A stretch of 64,000 bases of DNA, from contig CP136061.1 in the NCBI GenBank assembly GCA_032622095.1, forward strand, positions 89,582,983-89,646,982. Reading direction: 5' to 3'. Below, in pieces: positions 47,280 to 58,735 of the stretch. Numbering within the stretch: position 1 is the first letter of the stretch; each line of letters starts with the position of its first letter. Both the position numbers and the translations under genes were made by a program. The notes under the pieces were generated by a model that was not told where the DNA came from, made no database searches, and saw only the letters and a program-made list of their open reading frames with translations. The stretch is from Siphonodentalium dalli. Lineage: Eukaryota > Mollusca > Scaphopoda > Gadilida > Siphonodentaliidae.

Positions 47280-48055
47280 ACTTTTCTTGGGAGGCCACAA
47301 ATCATGGTTCACAACTGTCAACAACATTATTAAAATATTTGAAATGGATAACATCAATACATCGAATAGCAATAGCTTGGAAAAAAGAATTGATAACAAT
47401 TGCTTGAAATCCAGTCAGATAAATTTAAATAATATTGCCAGCAAAGACTCGGACACTAAGCTTCAATTATTTGGAAAAATATCTTCTAATATTGATTGCC
47501 CGAACTCCTTAAAATAAAATGGCATTTCCAAAGCACAGACAAGGTTATTAACATCATTCAGACTAAGCACACACACATTGGCAATGGAAAGAGACCGATA
47601 CAAATGGTCTAAACCCAACAGAAAAGACAGAAAATATATATAGTATATTAGAAGATGAAGAACACTTTTTTCTACACTGTATGAAATATGTTCAACAACG
47701 TGATGTTTAAACATTAATCCTGCCCCAATTGCAAAAGATAGAATCTTTTAAGATTCTAGAACAATTTTTGAACCCAACAAACCCAAGCGACACTAGATAT
47801 ATCTGCGACTACATTAAATTGTGCAGAATCAATATTGAACTGCAAGGTACATGTACTCATTTAAAATAAGCTAGTACAGTAAACAGTAAGGTACAAATAA
47901 TGTACGTATTTCAAAGCTATATGCTTCGATATTGATTATATGGTAGTTGTTTTATACAAGTCAATTTGCATGTTAAATTTTCAGTTTTTGTGTTTAAATT
48001 GTTTGGCTGACACCATTTTAGTGGTTTGCGATCAATAAAATCTTGAATCTTTTAA
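47280..48055 (+). mobile_element. LINE 3'-end fragment (non-LTR retrotransposon)
   Basis: The reading frame from 47287 runs to a stop at 47515, then continues with TRLLTSFRLSTHTLAMERDR. After a frameshift come LEDEEHFFLHCMKYVQQRDV and later FKILEQFLNPTNPSDTRYIC. These are typical of the C-terminal end of LINE reverse-transcriptase proteins (thumb tail, E(D)E-HFL-C motif, FxNP tail). The 3' UTR ends cgatcaataaaatcttgaat. It is broken by a stop and a frameshift, so it is dead. The clade cannot be fixed from this fragment. Confidence 0.75.
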
Positions 48056-48360
48056 ATGATGGAATGTCTTTTCAGTCATATCCCTTTCTACATGTATACT
48101 CATTGGTGGGTAGTTCCCATAGGAAATGTTCATACATGTATGTATTTGTTTGTTGACAAATCACTGTAACACTTTTGTTTACATAACAAAGGTTACAAAA
48201 CACAACATTGGAGAACTAAACACAACAACAGAGAACTATCAATAATGATTATAATAACAAAGATTATCTATTTCTCCATGTTTTTTTTAATGGTGATGTT
48301 TTAACAGACTTTTATATTTTGTGCACATTTACCCACTGCGAGGGCCGTGGTCCCTTTAAA
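48056..48360. other. Unique stretch with short family-6 traces
   Basis: ggtgggtagttcccatagga and aaatgttcat recall the family-6 MITE. Otherwise nothing recognised. Confidence 0.4.
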
Positions 48361-48362
48361 CC

Positions 48363-48691
48363 TACAGTAATGCCCTAAGTAATCGACTCCTTAACCACAG
48401 CAGAATTATGGGTAACTTTTCAGGATTTAGTCGGAAATATGGCTTGTTGCCATTCATTGGAAAGCTCTCGGGGAGAGCTTTCCGATGAATGGTAATCGAC
48501 TCCTTTACCACAGCAGAATTATGGGTAACTTTTCAGGATTTAGTCGGAAATATGGCTTGTTGCCATTCATTGGAAAGCTCTTGGCGAGAGCTTTCCGATG
48601 AATGCAACATGCCATATTTCCAACTAAATCCTGAAAAGTTAACCATAATTCTGCTGTGGTTAAGGAGTCGATTACTTAGGGCATTACTGTA
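48363..48691. mobile_element. Tandem one-and-a-half family-1 MITE
   Basis: TA-CAGTAATGCCC left arm and core, then at 48493 a second left arm (taatcgactcctttaccaca) and core, then one right arm to GGGCATTACTG-TA. Confidence 0.88.
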
Positions 48692-48699
48692 TTTAATAA

Positions 48700-49320
48700 A
48701 ATAGAATTCTAGTTTCATTCATATGGATCTCGTTCATATTCCACCACTCCCTATTGACACAAAATTAAATGACTAAAACTTTTCTTTAATTCATAAAATC
48801 AAAGGAGTACCAATATATAGGATGACATAAAACCCATTAAACACCAGCTGATAAGTTGATCCCAGAACAGCAGAATCAATAATCTCAGTGAAATCCAAAG
48901 CTCGCCTCCTACAAGAAACCAGTTTAATCAGGACTGTAACCCACAGGGGCCTAAATGTTCAAGAGTTGGAAACTTCCTGCCTGACACAGTAAAAAAATAT
49001 ATTAATTGCCTACATGTACATGTACCTACTTGTGTTGAAATGTCTAGGGTGTTTCATAGTCGACTAATAGACAGTCAAAAATTGAGACGAAGTCAAATCC
49101 CCCATTCATCCCTTTTACTATGTGACATGGAGTACTAAATAAAATAACAAGAAATTTACCTAATGATAATGTCTTTTGATCTACCCAACATTGTCAACAA
49201 ATGTAGTAAGTATCTACCTTTAAATAGGTCATCAAATTATATTTGATATTACTTTAAAATTGAAGCAAATCATTGCGAGATAACTGCTGTTAACAAGTTC
49301 CCTGTTAAAACATAGTGTGT
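48700..49320. other. Unique AT-rich stretch, nothing recognised
   Basis: No MITE terminus, exon or repeat seen. Confidence 0.5.
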
Positions 49321-49327
49321 ACTCAAT

Positions 49328-49594
49328 TTAACTCTTTCAGTGCCATGGGCCGATCTCATCGGACCTAGGCCCTAAAAAAATAAACAAAACATTTAGATTT
49401 TTTTTTTTGGATTGAATTTTTTTGGGTATGCTAAAGCATGCTATAGCGAATTTAAAAACAAACTGGATAAAACCTTAGTGGCATGTTATAACTCAAAACT
49501 ATTACCATTCATAGTAATAATTTTGATGCCCATGAAAAACGTAAGATTCCCTAGCACTAAACCTACAAAATAAGTTTGGCACTGAAAGAGTTAA
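49328..49594. mobile_element. Family-3-type MITE, CTCTTTCAGTGCCA subtype
   Basis: TTAA-CTCTTTCAGTGCCATGGG ... TGGCACTGAAAGAG-TTAA. Same interior as 44738-44986, in reverse orientation. Confidence 0.9.
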
Positions 49595-49705
49595 TGCAAC
49601 TAATCGACTTTGGTTTCTGGAGTCAACTTTTGGTGAATTTTTTTTTACATCGACTAATTGACAAATCGTTTCAACACTAGTACATCACCTACTAGTACCT
49701 ACTAA

Positions 49706-51382
49706 TTCAAGTCTGGATATAGCATGTCAGACATTTGCAGAATGAGATCCCCAGTGGGTGAATTTAGTGACACTATCCCGCATAATGGGCTAGCATCACC
49801 AAAATCACCCTCTGGGGACATCATTCTGCTTAGGCCAAAAAAAAAAAAATATTTGTTTCCTATTACGGTGCCAAAAAATTCCAGGTAGGTAGGTAGGGAT
49901 TTTTTTTTTTTTGGTAATATTTTTTTATTTTTTCCCCGAACAGTTAAGAAGTACATTAATGCTTACTCTTTATACTTGTGTTAAGGCTGTCCATGTATAT
50001 TGCAAGTAAACAGTTAATGTAGCACAATAATATGATAAGTATTGTCAATGTGAACAAACAAATGCCACCCAGGCACTCAATTATGCAGCTCTCTTGTAAT
50101 TATTCTCTCAGTTTAGATTGTGGTGGCACATCTTTCTCAGAGCACAATATTGACATATCAACAGGCCCAAGACATACACTATTACTTTATAATAACATAA
50201 CTTGTATGATATTAATTCAAACCTCACTTAAATATTTGGTCATACACCTCAGGACCTAAGACACATATCTCACATGCACCTCAGACACATTGCACAGGGT
50301 GTAAATGTTCCTCAGACATCCCTCAACTGCACTGAAATATAAAGTCCCACACCACACTGAAAATGGTACCACAGGCCACACCTTGACTGAGGTACCACAC
50401 CTCAGCATTCAAATTGGCATATGCATGCTTGTAAGTTTTATATACCCAAACAAACCAGTAGATAATTTCATGTGCTTTTTAGTGCCCATCCCAGAAGGGT
50501 GTTTGATATGGTAGACATGCAGTCATCTTTATACTGTCTGTATACATACTAGTAACTATGCCTGAACACTATGAATCCTTGATTGACTGGGGAGAGGAAC
50601 TTTAAATTCTGATATAGAAAGTCTTCTACATGTATATTGCTCTCTAGCAGATAAGACTTCTTCCCATAAGACATGGGAGTTGAACAAACAAGATTACCAC
50701 AGGCAGGTTTTAAAGACTGCAGATTTATTGGTGAGATTGGGATTCATCTGCAACCACAAATGGACATGTATTTTAATAGAAGTAAATTGTTTTTGAAAAT
50801 TCCATCTAAAATTATTGCTGCTTAATGTAAACATAGTATATAGTATATATTTAACGATTTTGATGTGTTTACATGCCAATGACATGCATTAAAATTTTTT
50901 TAAAAATTTAAAAATTATTTTAGTTTTTTTTTTTTTGGGTTGAAATTTTTTTATTTGGGTTGAAATTTGAAAAAAAAAAGTCCAGGTCGGCCCAATTTCG
51001 GCAGGTCGGTCGGGTAACCGGAAACACAGATGTTTTTTTTTTTGGCCTTAGGCATCATCTTCTGGAAAGTACAAGTATCTACCTGTATGTTCTCAAATTA
51101 ACATTGTTTTCAGTTACTTTTTCCCTTCTTTTCCATTTCTATATTCCTGATTTGCAGAAGATAAAATGAAGGTGACTAACAGGTGACATCACCAACTGGG
51201 AAACTTAAATCTGATCCTTGGTCTCGCATAGAAGTTGAGGCCTAAGCAGAATTAGGTCCCCAGAGGGTGAATTTTGCGATGCTATCCCACACAGTGGGAC
51301 AGCGATAGCGTCACCATATTCACCCTCTGGGGACCTTATTCTACTAGTACAAATGTCAGACATGCTATATTGACAGTCTTGT
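49706..51382 (+). mobile_element. Family-2 MITE split by a 1.2-kb insertion
   Basis: The left hairpin (caagtctggatatagcatgt onward) occupies 49706-49835. The central block and right hairpin resume at 51047 (cttaggcatcatcttctgga) and end acatgctatattgacagtcttg near 51382. Confidence 0.85.
49836..51046. mobile_element. ~1.21-kb TIR element nested in family 2
   Basis: The left end is ccaaaaaaaaaaaaatattt then gtttcc; the right end is ggaaacacagatgttttttt then ttttggc, which are inverted. The host motif CTTAGGC appears at 49829-49835 and again at 51047-51053. It has no coding sequence I recognise (short ORFs only), so it is non-autonomous. Confidence 0.8.
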
Positions 51383-51404
51383 ACTCACTCTTGAAACATA
51401 ATAA

Positions 51405-51648
51405 AGGAAGGGAACTTCCTTTAGGAAATATTCGAATAATAAGTTCAACAAACGACCATTGAACGTATTATCTAAACATTTATCCACCAATGAATAGGAA
51501 TCCTTCTGCTCTTGTGTTATCTATTTATCGGTCTGCCGTCTGCTTGTGTATCCAGCACACCCCTCCAAAGTAATAACAGACCATTCCGATATACATATGT
51601 CTACTTTTATAAGGTTGGGAGAATCCATTTGGCATAGAAGTGGTTAAT
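51405..51648. mobile_element. TTAA-type MITE, family 6, diverged
   Basis: gaataataagttcaacaaac, gacagacc-like middle and gggagaatccatttggcata then gaagtgg-TTAA. Confidence 0.6.
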
Positions 51649-51661
51649 TGTGGCCTAGGAT

Positions 51662-52124
51662 CAAGCCTGAGTTTAGTGTGTCTGTCATTTGCAGAATGAG
51701 GTCCCCAGAGGGTGAATTTAGTGATGCAATCCCGCATAGCAGGCAAGCATCACCAAACTAACCCTCTTGGAACCTTATTCTGCATGGCCTCATCTGCTAT
51801 GGAAACATACATGTAGACTCAGATTGAAGTTCCCAAATGGAGAATATTGTGATGTACACCCATTGTGAACCTCGATTATGCAATGTGACCCCAATTTGGG
51901 GGATATAGAGAAACTAAATTAAAAAAAAAATAGAATCTATGTGAAGAAGTTTCTATAGAAATTTGATAATAAAGAAACTTTCCAGAGAAGATGAGGCCTA
52001 AGCAGAATGAGGTCCCCAGAGGGTGAATTTAGTTATGCTAGCCCGCTAAGCAGGATAGCATCACTAAATTCACCTGTCGGGGGACCTCATTCTGGAATTG
52101 ACAGTCACACTAAACTCAGGCTTG
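51662..52124 (-). mobile_element. Family-2 MITE, reverse orientation
   Basis: CAAGCCTGAGTTTAGTGTGT ... CACACTAAACTCAGGCTTG. Flanks CCTAGGAT/CCTGGGAT (7 of 8). Confidence 0.88.
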
Positions 52125-52663
52125 CCTGGGATTCTATATACATGTACATTAAGTCAATACTCATTCATGGATTTATGATTTTTTTAATGACAGGAAACTG
52201 TTCTATTGCCTCATAAGATCCATGTTATATGTACCTCAATGAGATATCAGCCAGATAACGTTTTTATTGCAGCAAATAAACAGTATAAATGAGTGTCATA
52301 ATTTAGTGTTTCTGATAGGGCATATTGACAAATCCACCATTGTACCATTGGTGGAAACATTAAAGTGAACAAAAGCTATCAGAAGTGTTACGTGCAGGCC
52401 TTGACAGGAACCAGCCTAGAGAACGTGCAGGCCTAGACAGGAACCAGCCTAGAGAAGGACTTGGGAGATATCTTCTCCCTTAATTGTTTCACTTCTCGTT
52501 AATTTTGTCCTTGGGAGAAGTTACTTCTCTCTCATACATGTACCTATATGTATATGTCCTTACAGTCTCGTTATAAAGCCGACATTTTGCTGTATTTAAA
52601 TATGGTAAAATTTTTGTGGGCATTTTAAAGCGACTGATGTCTCTACAGCATATTTAACCCTTT
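52125..52663. other. Mostly unique; small direct duplication and gggagaagt repeat
   Basis: ggaaccagcctagagaa occurs twice (about 52409 and 52440). A piece of the gggagaagt repeat lies at 52455-52540. Confidence 0.5.
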
Positions 52664-52827
52664 CAGTGCCAAGTCCGATTTTTTTTATCAACCCATATTT
52701 CCTTAATCATTTTTCAAATTTAGAGCTCTTTCCATCAATGTATCACATTATTATAATCAATAAATTTGAAAAATGATCAAGGAAATATGGGTTGATACAA
52801 AAATTTACTTGGCACTGAAAGGGTTAA
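52664..52827. mobile_element. Short family-3-type MITE, 164 bp
   Basis: TTAA-CCCTTTCAGTGCCAAG ... TTGGCACTGAAAGGG-TTAA. Long arms meet around tcaatgtatcacattattat; there is no cattctctta hairpin. Confidence 0.9.
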
Positions 52828-53084
52828 ACTGTATTTATGATTATAATGACGTCCTTACTCAAGATAATCATTTTATAAATCGGTTATTGTATTGCATAAT
52901 AATGATTGGATCATAGAATGGTGATGTTATGGTGTAAATTGAACATCAGTCATTATGACGTCTCCCTGACAACAGTCTAGTTCTCCCTAATAATCAAAGA
53001 GAGAAGTGACTTCTTCCAATTTGAAAACTCTACAGACCTGTCTAGAAACCTGATTTCATGAGGGATAATTTTGTTATATGGTGC

Positions 53085-53695
53085 CATCTTTTGTAGAATG
53101 AGGTTCAAAGAGGGTGAATTTAGTATGGCGGGCTAGTATCACTAAATTTACCCTCTGGGAACCTCATTCTGCTTAGCCCTCATCTTCCCTGGGAAGTACC
53201 CCGCTGGACAAAACAAGTGTTCATTGGCACCGCGGTGTATTTTCCGTTCGGCTGTGGTGTCAGAGTTTGTAACTGCAGTTGAGCACTGCGGCCGAACGGC
53301 AAGTACACAGCGGGCCGAACGGCAAGTATACTGCGGCCGAACGGCAAGTACCCTCGCGGCCGAATGGCATGTACGTACACCGTGGTTAGATTTCTGGTTT
53401 GTATCTTTTTTTTTTCCAGTTTATTGAAAGTACACCACAGCAACTACACCTTGCCGAATGGCAAGTACACCACGGCCCAACTGTAGTTAGCCGGTGGAGT
53501 CGCAGTGTAGTTGCATTTCGGCCGCGGTGGCAACGCTAACCGCACCGCAGTTAAGTGAACACTTGTTTTGTCCAGCACTAGGGTATCTTTATCATATCCA
53601 GAGGATGAATTGGGTGATGCTAGCCTGCTGTGCGAGGTAGCGTCACTAAATTCACCCTCTGGGGAACTTATTCTACATATTTCCGGGGGCCTCTG
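53085..53695. mobile_element. Family-2 remnants split by a family-4 insertion
   Basis: Left hairpin remnant (gtagaatgaggttcaaagag ... cctcatcttccctgggaagt) at 53085-53200 and right hairpin remnant (ccagaggatgaattgggtga) at 53595-53685, with the GC-rich element in between. Confidence 0.75.
53201..53576. mobile_element. GC-rich TIR element (family 4), second copy
   Basis: ccgctggacaaaacaagtgt ... acacttgttttgtccagc. Reverse orientation relative to 36241-36611 and similar length. Interior gccgaacggcaagtacac repeats. Confidence 0.82.
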
Positions 53696-54022
53696 TGGCT
53701 CAATCGGTTAGGGGTACAACTCCAAGCCATTTCGCCCTCCAGAGCTGGCGATTAGGGTTCAAATCCACATGTTTCCATCGTGGACTTTGTAACTCGAAAT
53801 CGTTATCTGGTGGAGTTACCAGTTACTCGCCGATGGCCGGTGGTTTGCCGCACATGGTTGACGAGTTTATCAGCCATTGAAATCACTGTTAGTCTAACAG
53901 TGTTAGATTAGTCGCAAGTGTGCGGATTTCCTCCACCACTAAAACTGGCAATGTCGTGATATGGCCTTAGTGGCAAAAGCGACAATAAACCCCAATCAAT
54001 CAATCAATCAATCAATCTACAA
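53690..54022 (+). mobile_element. tRNA-derived SINE, complete, (AATC)n tail
   Basis: Pol III-type head with A box tggctcaatcggttagggg and B box gggttcaaatcc about 40 bp on, then a body with gccggtggtttgccgcacat and gcggatttcctccaccacta, and a 3' end gcgacaataaaccccaatca running into (AATC)n. Family not assigned. Confidence 0.82.
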
Positions 54023-54024
54023 CT

Positions 54025-54390
54025 TTCCAGCACCATACTTTGAGGTCTGGGGGAGGGGAGGGGAGAGCATGTTTCAGTCATGTTGTCCTGCATGAATTCA
54101 ATCGAGCAGGACACGTCATATTTTGTCCTTGACCCACCGATCTATATTTATATTATACGTCAATGCTTGACCTAACACTTATAGTCAAACTCTTGCAACC
54201 AGAACGAAAATAACATATTAAGATATTACCTATTAAAGTTTGTACAATGTGTGGTAGATGAGGCTTAAATAACATATTAAGAAATTACCTATTAAAGTTT
54301 GTACAATGTGTGGTAGATGAGGCTTAAATTGATATAGTGCATTATAAAGACGATCAGCCTGCAGCACTCGAGTGGGGCCCTCATCAAGCA
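54025..54390. repeat. Local duplications around family-2 elements
   Basis: aacatattaaga then tattacctattaaagtttg and gtacaatgtgtggtagatga occur twice here (about 54205 and 54268), and again at 54920 and 55200. cagcaccatactttgaggt resembles a family-2 right end. Confidence 0.6.
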
Positions 54391-54822
54391 TGCAAATAGT
54401 GTGTCTGTCATTTGCAGAATGAGCTCATCAGAGTGTAAATTTAGTGATGCTATTCCACACAGTAGGCTAGCATCACCAAATTCACCCTCTGGGGACCTCA
54501 TTCTGCTTAGACCTCATCTTCTGGGAAGTATCTATAGTCTCAAATTAAAATTGTTTTCAGTTACTTTTACCCTTCTGGGAAGTTTCTATATCTCTGAATT
54601 GTGCAGAAGATCAAATGTATAATAATAATGGGTGAACATCACCATCTTCACGAACCATCTGGGAACTTAAATCTGAGTCTATAGGTCTCCCATAGCAGAT
54701 GAGGCCATTCAGAATGAGATCCACAGAGGATGAATTTGGTGATGCTGGCCCGCGAAGCAACATTACTAAATTAACCCTCGGGGACCTCATTCTGCAAATG
54801 TCCAGCACCGTATCTTGAGGTA
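54390..54822 (+). mobile_element. Family-2 MITE
   Basis: gcaaatagtgtgtctgtcat ... ctgcaaatgtccagcaccgt. Both arms present, right arm decayed. Confidence 0.78.
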
Positions 54823-54939
54823 TGGGGGAAGCACGTTTTAGTTATGTTGTCCTGCAGTAATTAAATTGAGTAGGACACTTCGTATTTTGTCCTTGAACTG
54901 ATGCTTGTAAACAGAGCGAAAACCACATATTAAAGTTAG

Positions 54940-55153
54940 TACAGTAATGCCCTAAATAATCGACTCCTTAACCACAGCAGAATTATGGGTAACTTTTCAG
55001 GATTTAGTCGGAAATATGGCTTGTTGCCATTCATTGGAAAGCTCTCACTGAGAGCTTTCCGATGAATGGCAACAAGCCATATTTCCGACTAAATCCTGAA
55101 AAGTTTCCCATAATTCTGCTGTGGTTAAGGAGTGGATTATTTAGGGCATCACA
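54940..55153. mobile_element. Family-1 MITE with duplicated ~80-bp flank
   Basis: TA-CAGTAATGCCC ... gggcatcacag. On both sides lies the block aggacacttc-tattttgtccttgaactgatgc through aaaaccacatattaaagt. Confidence 0.87.
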
Positions 55154-55461
55154 GCAGGACACTTCATATTTTGTCCTTGAACTGATGCTCGCAACCAGAG
55201 CGAAAACCACATATTAAAGTAAATAAGTACAATGTGTGGTTGATGAGGCTTGATATAATGCATAATAAGGACCCTCAGCCTGCAACACTCAAGTGGGGCC
55301 CTCATATAGTTTCTTCCTGTATGAACGACTCACTGTATAGTGGACTATATTGAGAACTGAATGCATAGAGGTTTTGTTGTTGATTATCTGAACAGATGTC
55401 CATGTATTTTTGCTTGTTCATAAACTTTATAAACAAGTGTTTCTGTCCTGCAACTGGCACT

Positions 55462-55525
55462 GCGTGGTAGTTTAGTTTAGTTTATTTCATTGGGGTTCAT
55501 TGTCGTTTCAGCAGCTGTCAGTTTT
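55462..55525 (-). mobile_element. SINE 3'-end fragment
   Basis: The reverse complement reads gaaacgacaatgaaccccaa then (aaacta)n. It resembles the 3' end of the SINE at 53690-54022. Confidence 0.55.
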
Positions 55526-55637
55526 ATGAATGGAGAAAAGATCATGGAGAGAGTTAAAGGCCCACATAATTTTCGAGTCACTGATTATTTTTGTTATAGC
55601 TGCCTTGATATACGGTTTTAATAACAATATAAAACTT

Positions 55638-55749
55638 TTACTGAGAGCTTTCCGATGAATGGCAACAAGCCATATTTCCGACTAAATCCTGAAAATTTAC
55701 CCATAATTCTGCTGTGGTTAAGGAGTCGATTACTTAGGGCATTACTGTA
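55638..55749. mobile_element. Family-1 MITE, right half
   Basis: ctgagagctttccgatgaat ... GGGCATTACTG-TA; no left half. Confidence 0.85.
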
Positions 55750-55784
55750 GGAAAGTGGATCTACTTTGTTCTCATACTTGTATT

Positions 55785-56023
55785 AACTATAAATAATTCC
55801 CCAATAACGATATTTCGCAAGTTGAAATCATTGTTATGTAAACATAAATGTTATAGCGATTTGTTAACAACCATCATCGATTGGGAAGGTAATTCAAATA
55901 TTTAAGTCTAAATATGTCTGGGGAATATTTTTCAACGATTTGACCTTTTCCAGTGTTTACCTTCACATTTGATTGGACTTCGGTTTCGACATGCGAAATA
56001 TCTTTATTGGAAAATAATTGATT
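55785..56023. repeat. Duplicated ~240-bp segment (with 57775-58020)
   Basis: tatttcgca, gtaaacat, aggtaattcaaatatttaag and ttcggtttcgacatgcgaaa occur in both. The copies diverge just past gaaaataattgattt. Confidence 0.8.
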
Positions 56024-56078
56024 TCTACATTTTCTTGTTGATACAGTAATCATTACTGTATCAACAAGAAAATGTAGA
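56024..56078. repeat. Perfect inverted repeat (27-bp arms) centred on family-1 ends
   Basis: tctacattttcttgttga, TACAGTAAT, C, ATTACTGTA, then the exact complement of the flank. The centre is the terminal 9 bp of family 1 on both sides, with nothing between. Confidence 0.88.
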
Positions 56079-56310
56079 CATGCAGGTATTACAGGCCCAC
56101 TCAATTTTCAAACCTCAAGATAATGCTAACAATTGATTACTTAAGAAATAAATACACTGCGCATCGGCGTGTATAGTAGAATTTACCACCGCGTCTGACC
56201 ACGTCGTCCTACAATCAGTTTCTGTGGTCAGACAAACGGCTACTTTCTTCAGACTCAGTATGCGGAGCCGTTTGAGTGTGATTTTAATCAGAACTATGAC
56301 TAGTACCCGG

Positions 56311-56493
56311 TACAGTAATGCCATAATTAATCGACCCCTTAACCAAGGAAATATGGCTTGTTGCCATTCATCGGAAAGCTCTCGGGGAGAGCTTTCCTAT
56401 GAATGGCAACAAGCCATATTTCCGACTAAATCCTGAAAAGTTACCCATAATTCTGCTGTGGTTAAGAGGTCGATTAATTAGAGCATTAATGTA
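56311..56493. mobile_element. Family-1 MITE, left arm shortened
   Basis: TA-CAGTAATGCCA, jump from ccttaaccaa to ggaaatatggcttg, right arm to gagcattaatg-TA. Confidence 0.85.
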
Positions 56494-56500
56494 CTTGTTT

Positions 56501-57175
56501 TAACCCTTCCATGACTGCAGCTTCCTGAAATTTTGATAAAACTCTGTGCCAGTGCATTCTCTTATATATGTATCTCCCATAGGGAGCCTTGCATATCAAT
56601 GTATAAGAGAAATATAAATGTATAAGATAATACATTGGCCTAACAATAGTTACCTTGAGCTTGTAAGCCTGTGCATTCTCTTACCGGTATATATGTGAGA
56701 CTCGATAATATATAAGAGAATGCACTGGCACAGGATCTTTAATGCTGCACCAGCGCAGCTCCTATCATGAAAGGGTTATATAACACTCCCATAGGGAGCC
56801 TCGCATATATAATAGAATACATTGGTCTAACAATATTTATCTTGACCTTGTAAGCCAGTGTATTCTCTTCTTATACATGTGTATGCGAGGCTCCCTATGG
56901 GAGACTCGCATATATAAGAGAATGCACTGGCACAGGGTATATAATGCTGCACCAGTTCAGCTCCCTTCATGAAAGGATTATATAACACTCCCAATAGCGA
57001 GCCTCACATATATAATAGAATACATTGGCCTAACAATATTTATCTTGACCTTGTAAGCCAGTGCATTCTCTTATATATGTGAGGCTTCCTATGGGAGACT
57101 GGCATATATAAGAGAATGCACTGGCACAGGATCTTTAATGCTGCACCAGCACAGCTCCTGTCATGAAAGAGTTAA
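56501..57175. mobile_element. Tandem array of family-3 MITEs (three units)
   Basis: TTAA-CCCTTCCATGACTGCAGC at the start and TCATGAAAGAG-TTAA at the end. Internal junctions catgaaagggttatataaca and catgaaaggattatataaca show unit joins without a full TTAA. Each unit has a cattctcttatata-type hairpin and a gctgcaccag end block. Confidence 0.85.
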
Positions 57176-57379
57176 AGTGACATAAGGCATTCACAATGAG
57201 AAATCACAAAAGTGTGAAAAGCAATCATCAAAAAGAAGACTTTGTTCTCATATTAACTAGAGGTGACAAAGGATACCCCCCACCCCCCCCCCCCCACCCA
57301 CTCACATGTCAGTAAACATTAAGTTAAAATAATAAAATAACAGATTCCTATTGCAGGTGCACAACCCTATCCCCAAAGA

Positions 57380-57745
57380 CTAATCATAAACCTATTTGAC
57401 TGAAAAATGTAGCTCGGACAAAATTATGCATGTTTCAAAAATGTTCTAAGTCGAAAAAGGGGAATAACTCCACACACAAAAAGTCAGACAGATGTCATAA
57501 TCGCAGGTGCACAGGTTCCCATGGTACTAAATATATGTGCCAAGTTAAAAAAAATTGAACTAAAATGTAGGAATAAAAGCTTGAACAAAATTACAGATGT
57601 CGTGAACATTTTCTAAGTAAAAAAAGGGGGATAACTCTACCAAAAAAAGTCTGACACATGTCATAATCGCAGGTGCACAGGTTCCCATGGTGGTTGATGT
57701 GTCCACGGACGAGGGACGGACAATCTGATTCTAGTATACCCCCCC
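57380..57745. repeat. Generic dispersed repeat, two half-units
   Basis: aggtgcacaggttcccatgg occurs twice (about 57504 and 57669), with aaaaggggaataactc-type motifs and a ctgattctagtatacccccc end. Related to 31600-31870. Confidence 0.65.
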
Positions 57746-58126
57746 GTCGTTGCAGGGGGTGGGGAGTATAGCTATGGTATAAATAATTCTCCAATGATAT
57801 TTCGCATGTTGAAACCATTGTTATGTAAACATTACTGTCAACAAACATTGCCGATATCATTGCGCATGCAGGTAATTCAAATATTTAAGTCTAAATATGT
57901 CTTAGAAATATTATTCAACGCTTTGACCTTTTCTAATGTTTACATTCACATTTGATCGGACTTCGGTTTCGACATGCGAAATATCTTTATTGGAAAATAA
58001 TTGATTTTTCCATTTTCTTGTTATGATAGTTGTTCATGACTTTTTACATGTGGCCACTCAATCTCCATTAGCAGTGTCTCTTGCCAATAACACCTCTGTC
58101 AAAATACCAATTAAATTTTCGTCTGT

Positions 58127-58339
58127 TACAGTAATGCCCTAAATAATCGACTCCTTAACCGCAGCAGAATTATGGGTAATTTTTCAGGATTTAGTTGGAA
58201 ATATGGCTTGTTGCCATTCATCGGAAAGCTCTACTAATATGGCTTGTTGCCATTCATCGGCAGCAAGCCATATTTCCGACTGAAAAATTTCCCATAATTC
58301 TGCTGTGGTTAAAGGGTCATATACTTTGGGCATTACTGA
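58127..58339. mobile_element. Family-1 MITE, rearranged core
   Basis: TA-CAGTAATGCCC ... tttgggcattactg. The core repeats atggcttgttgccattcatc (58202 and 58238). Confidence 0.85.
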
Positions 58340-58669
58340 TAAACAGGTTAACATGCACCCAGCAAGGAGACATAAACACTGATAATTTAAATTGAATTGA
58401 ATTGAATATCTAATTTGGTGAGACAAATAGCAGTGCATAATAAAAGGTGATGCATGCGGCATCAGTTTCACCTCGGGACACACGGAGAACTAAGGTGTCA
58501 CAAACAATGAGGCATTAAATTCCCAGCATTCATCACTTCAATCGATATAAAATATCGGGAATTTCTCCACGCAGCTTTGAACTCTGAGCTCAGTAAATAC
58601 AGACAGTGTGAGCAAGTACATAGGACAATATAAAATCTAATGCAGGAAAATACAAAAATTAATGAGGGC

Positions 58670-58735
58670 CAAGTCTGTGTTTAGTGTGTCTCATTTGCAG
58701 AATGAGTCCCCAGAGGGTGATTTAGTGATGTTAAG
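58670..58735. mobile_element. Family-2 MITE, left-end fragment
   Basis: ccaagtctgtgtttagtgtg ... gagtccccagagggtgattt, broken off at gtgatgttaag. Confidence 0.7.

Noticed and set aside
53180..53443. GC-rich ORFs with repeated PNGKYTA/AVRPAVYLPFG motifs
   Set aside because: They arise from the short internal repeats of the family-4 element; there is no gene context.
53690..53765. A tRNA gene
   Set aside because: A- and B-box-like motifs are present but the sequence does not fold as a tRNA and continues into a SINE body with a tandem tail.
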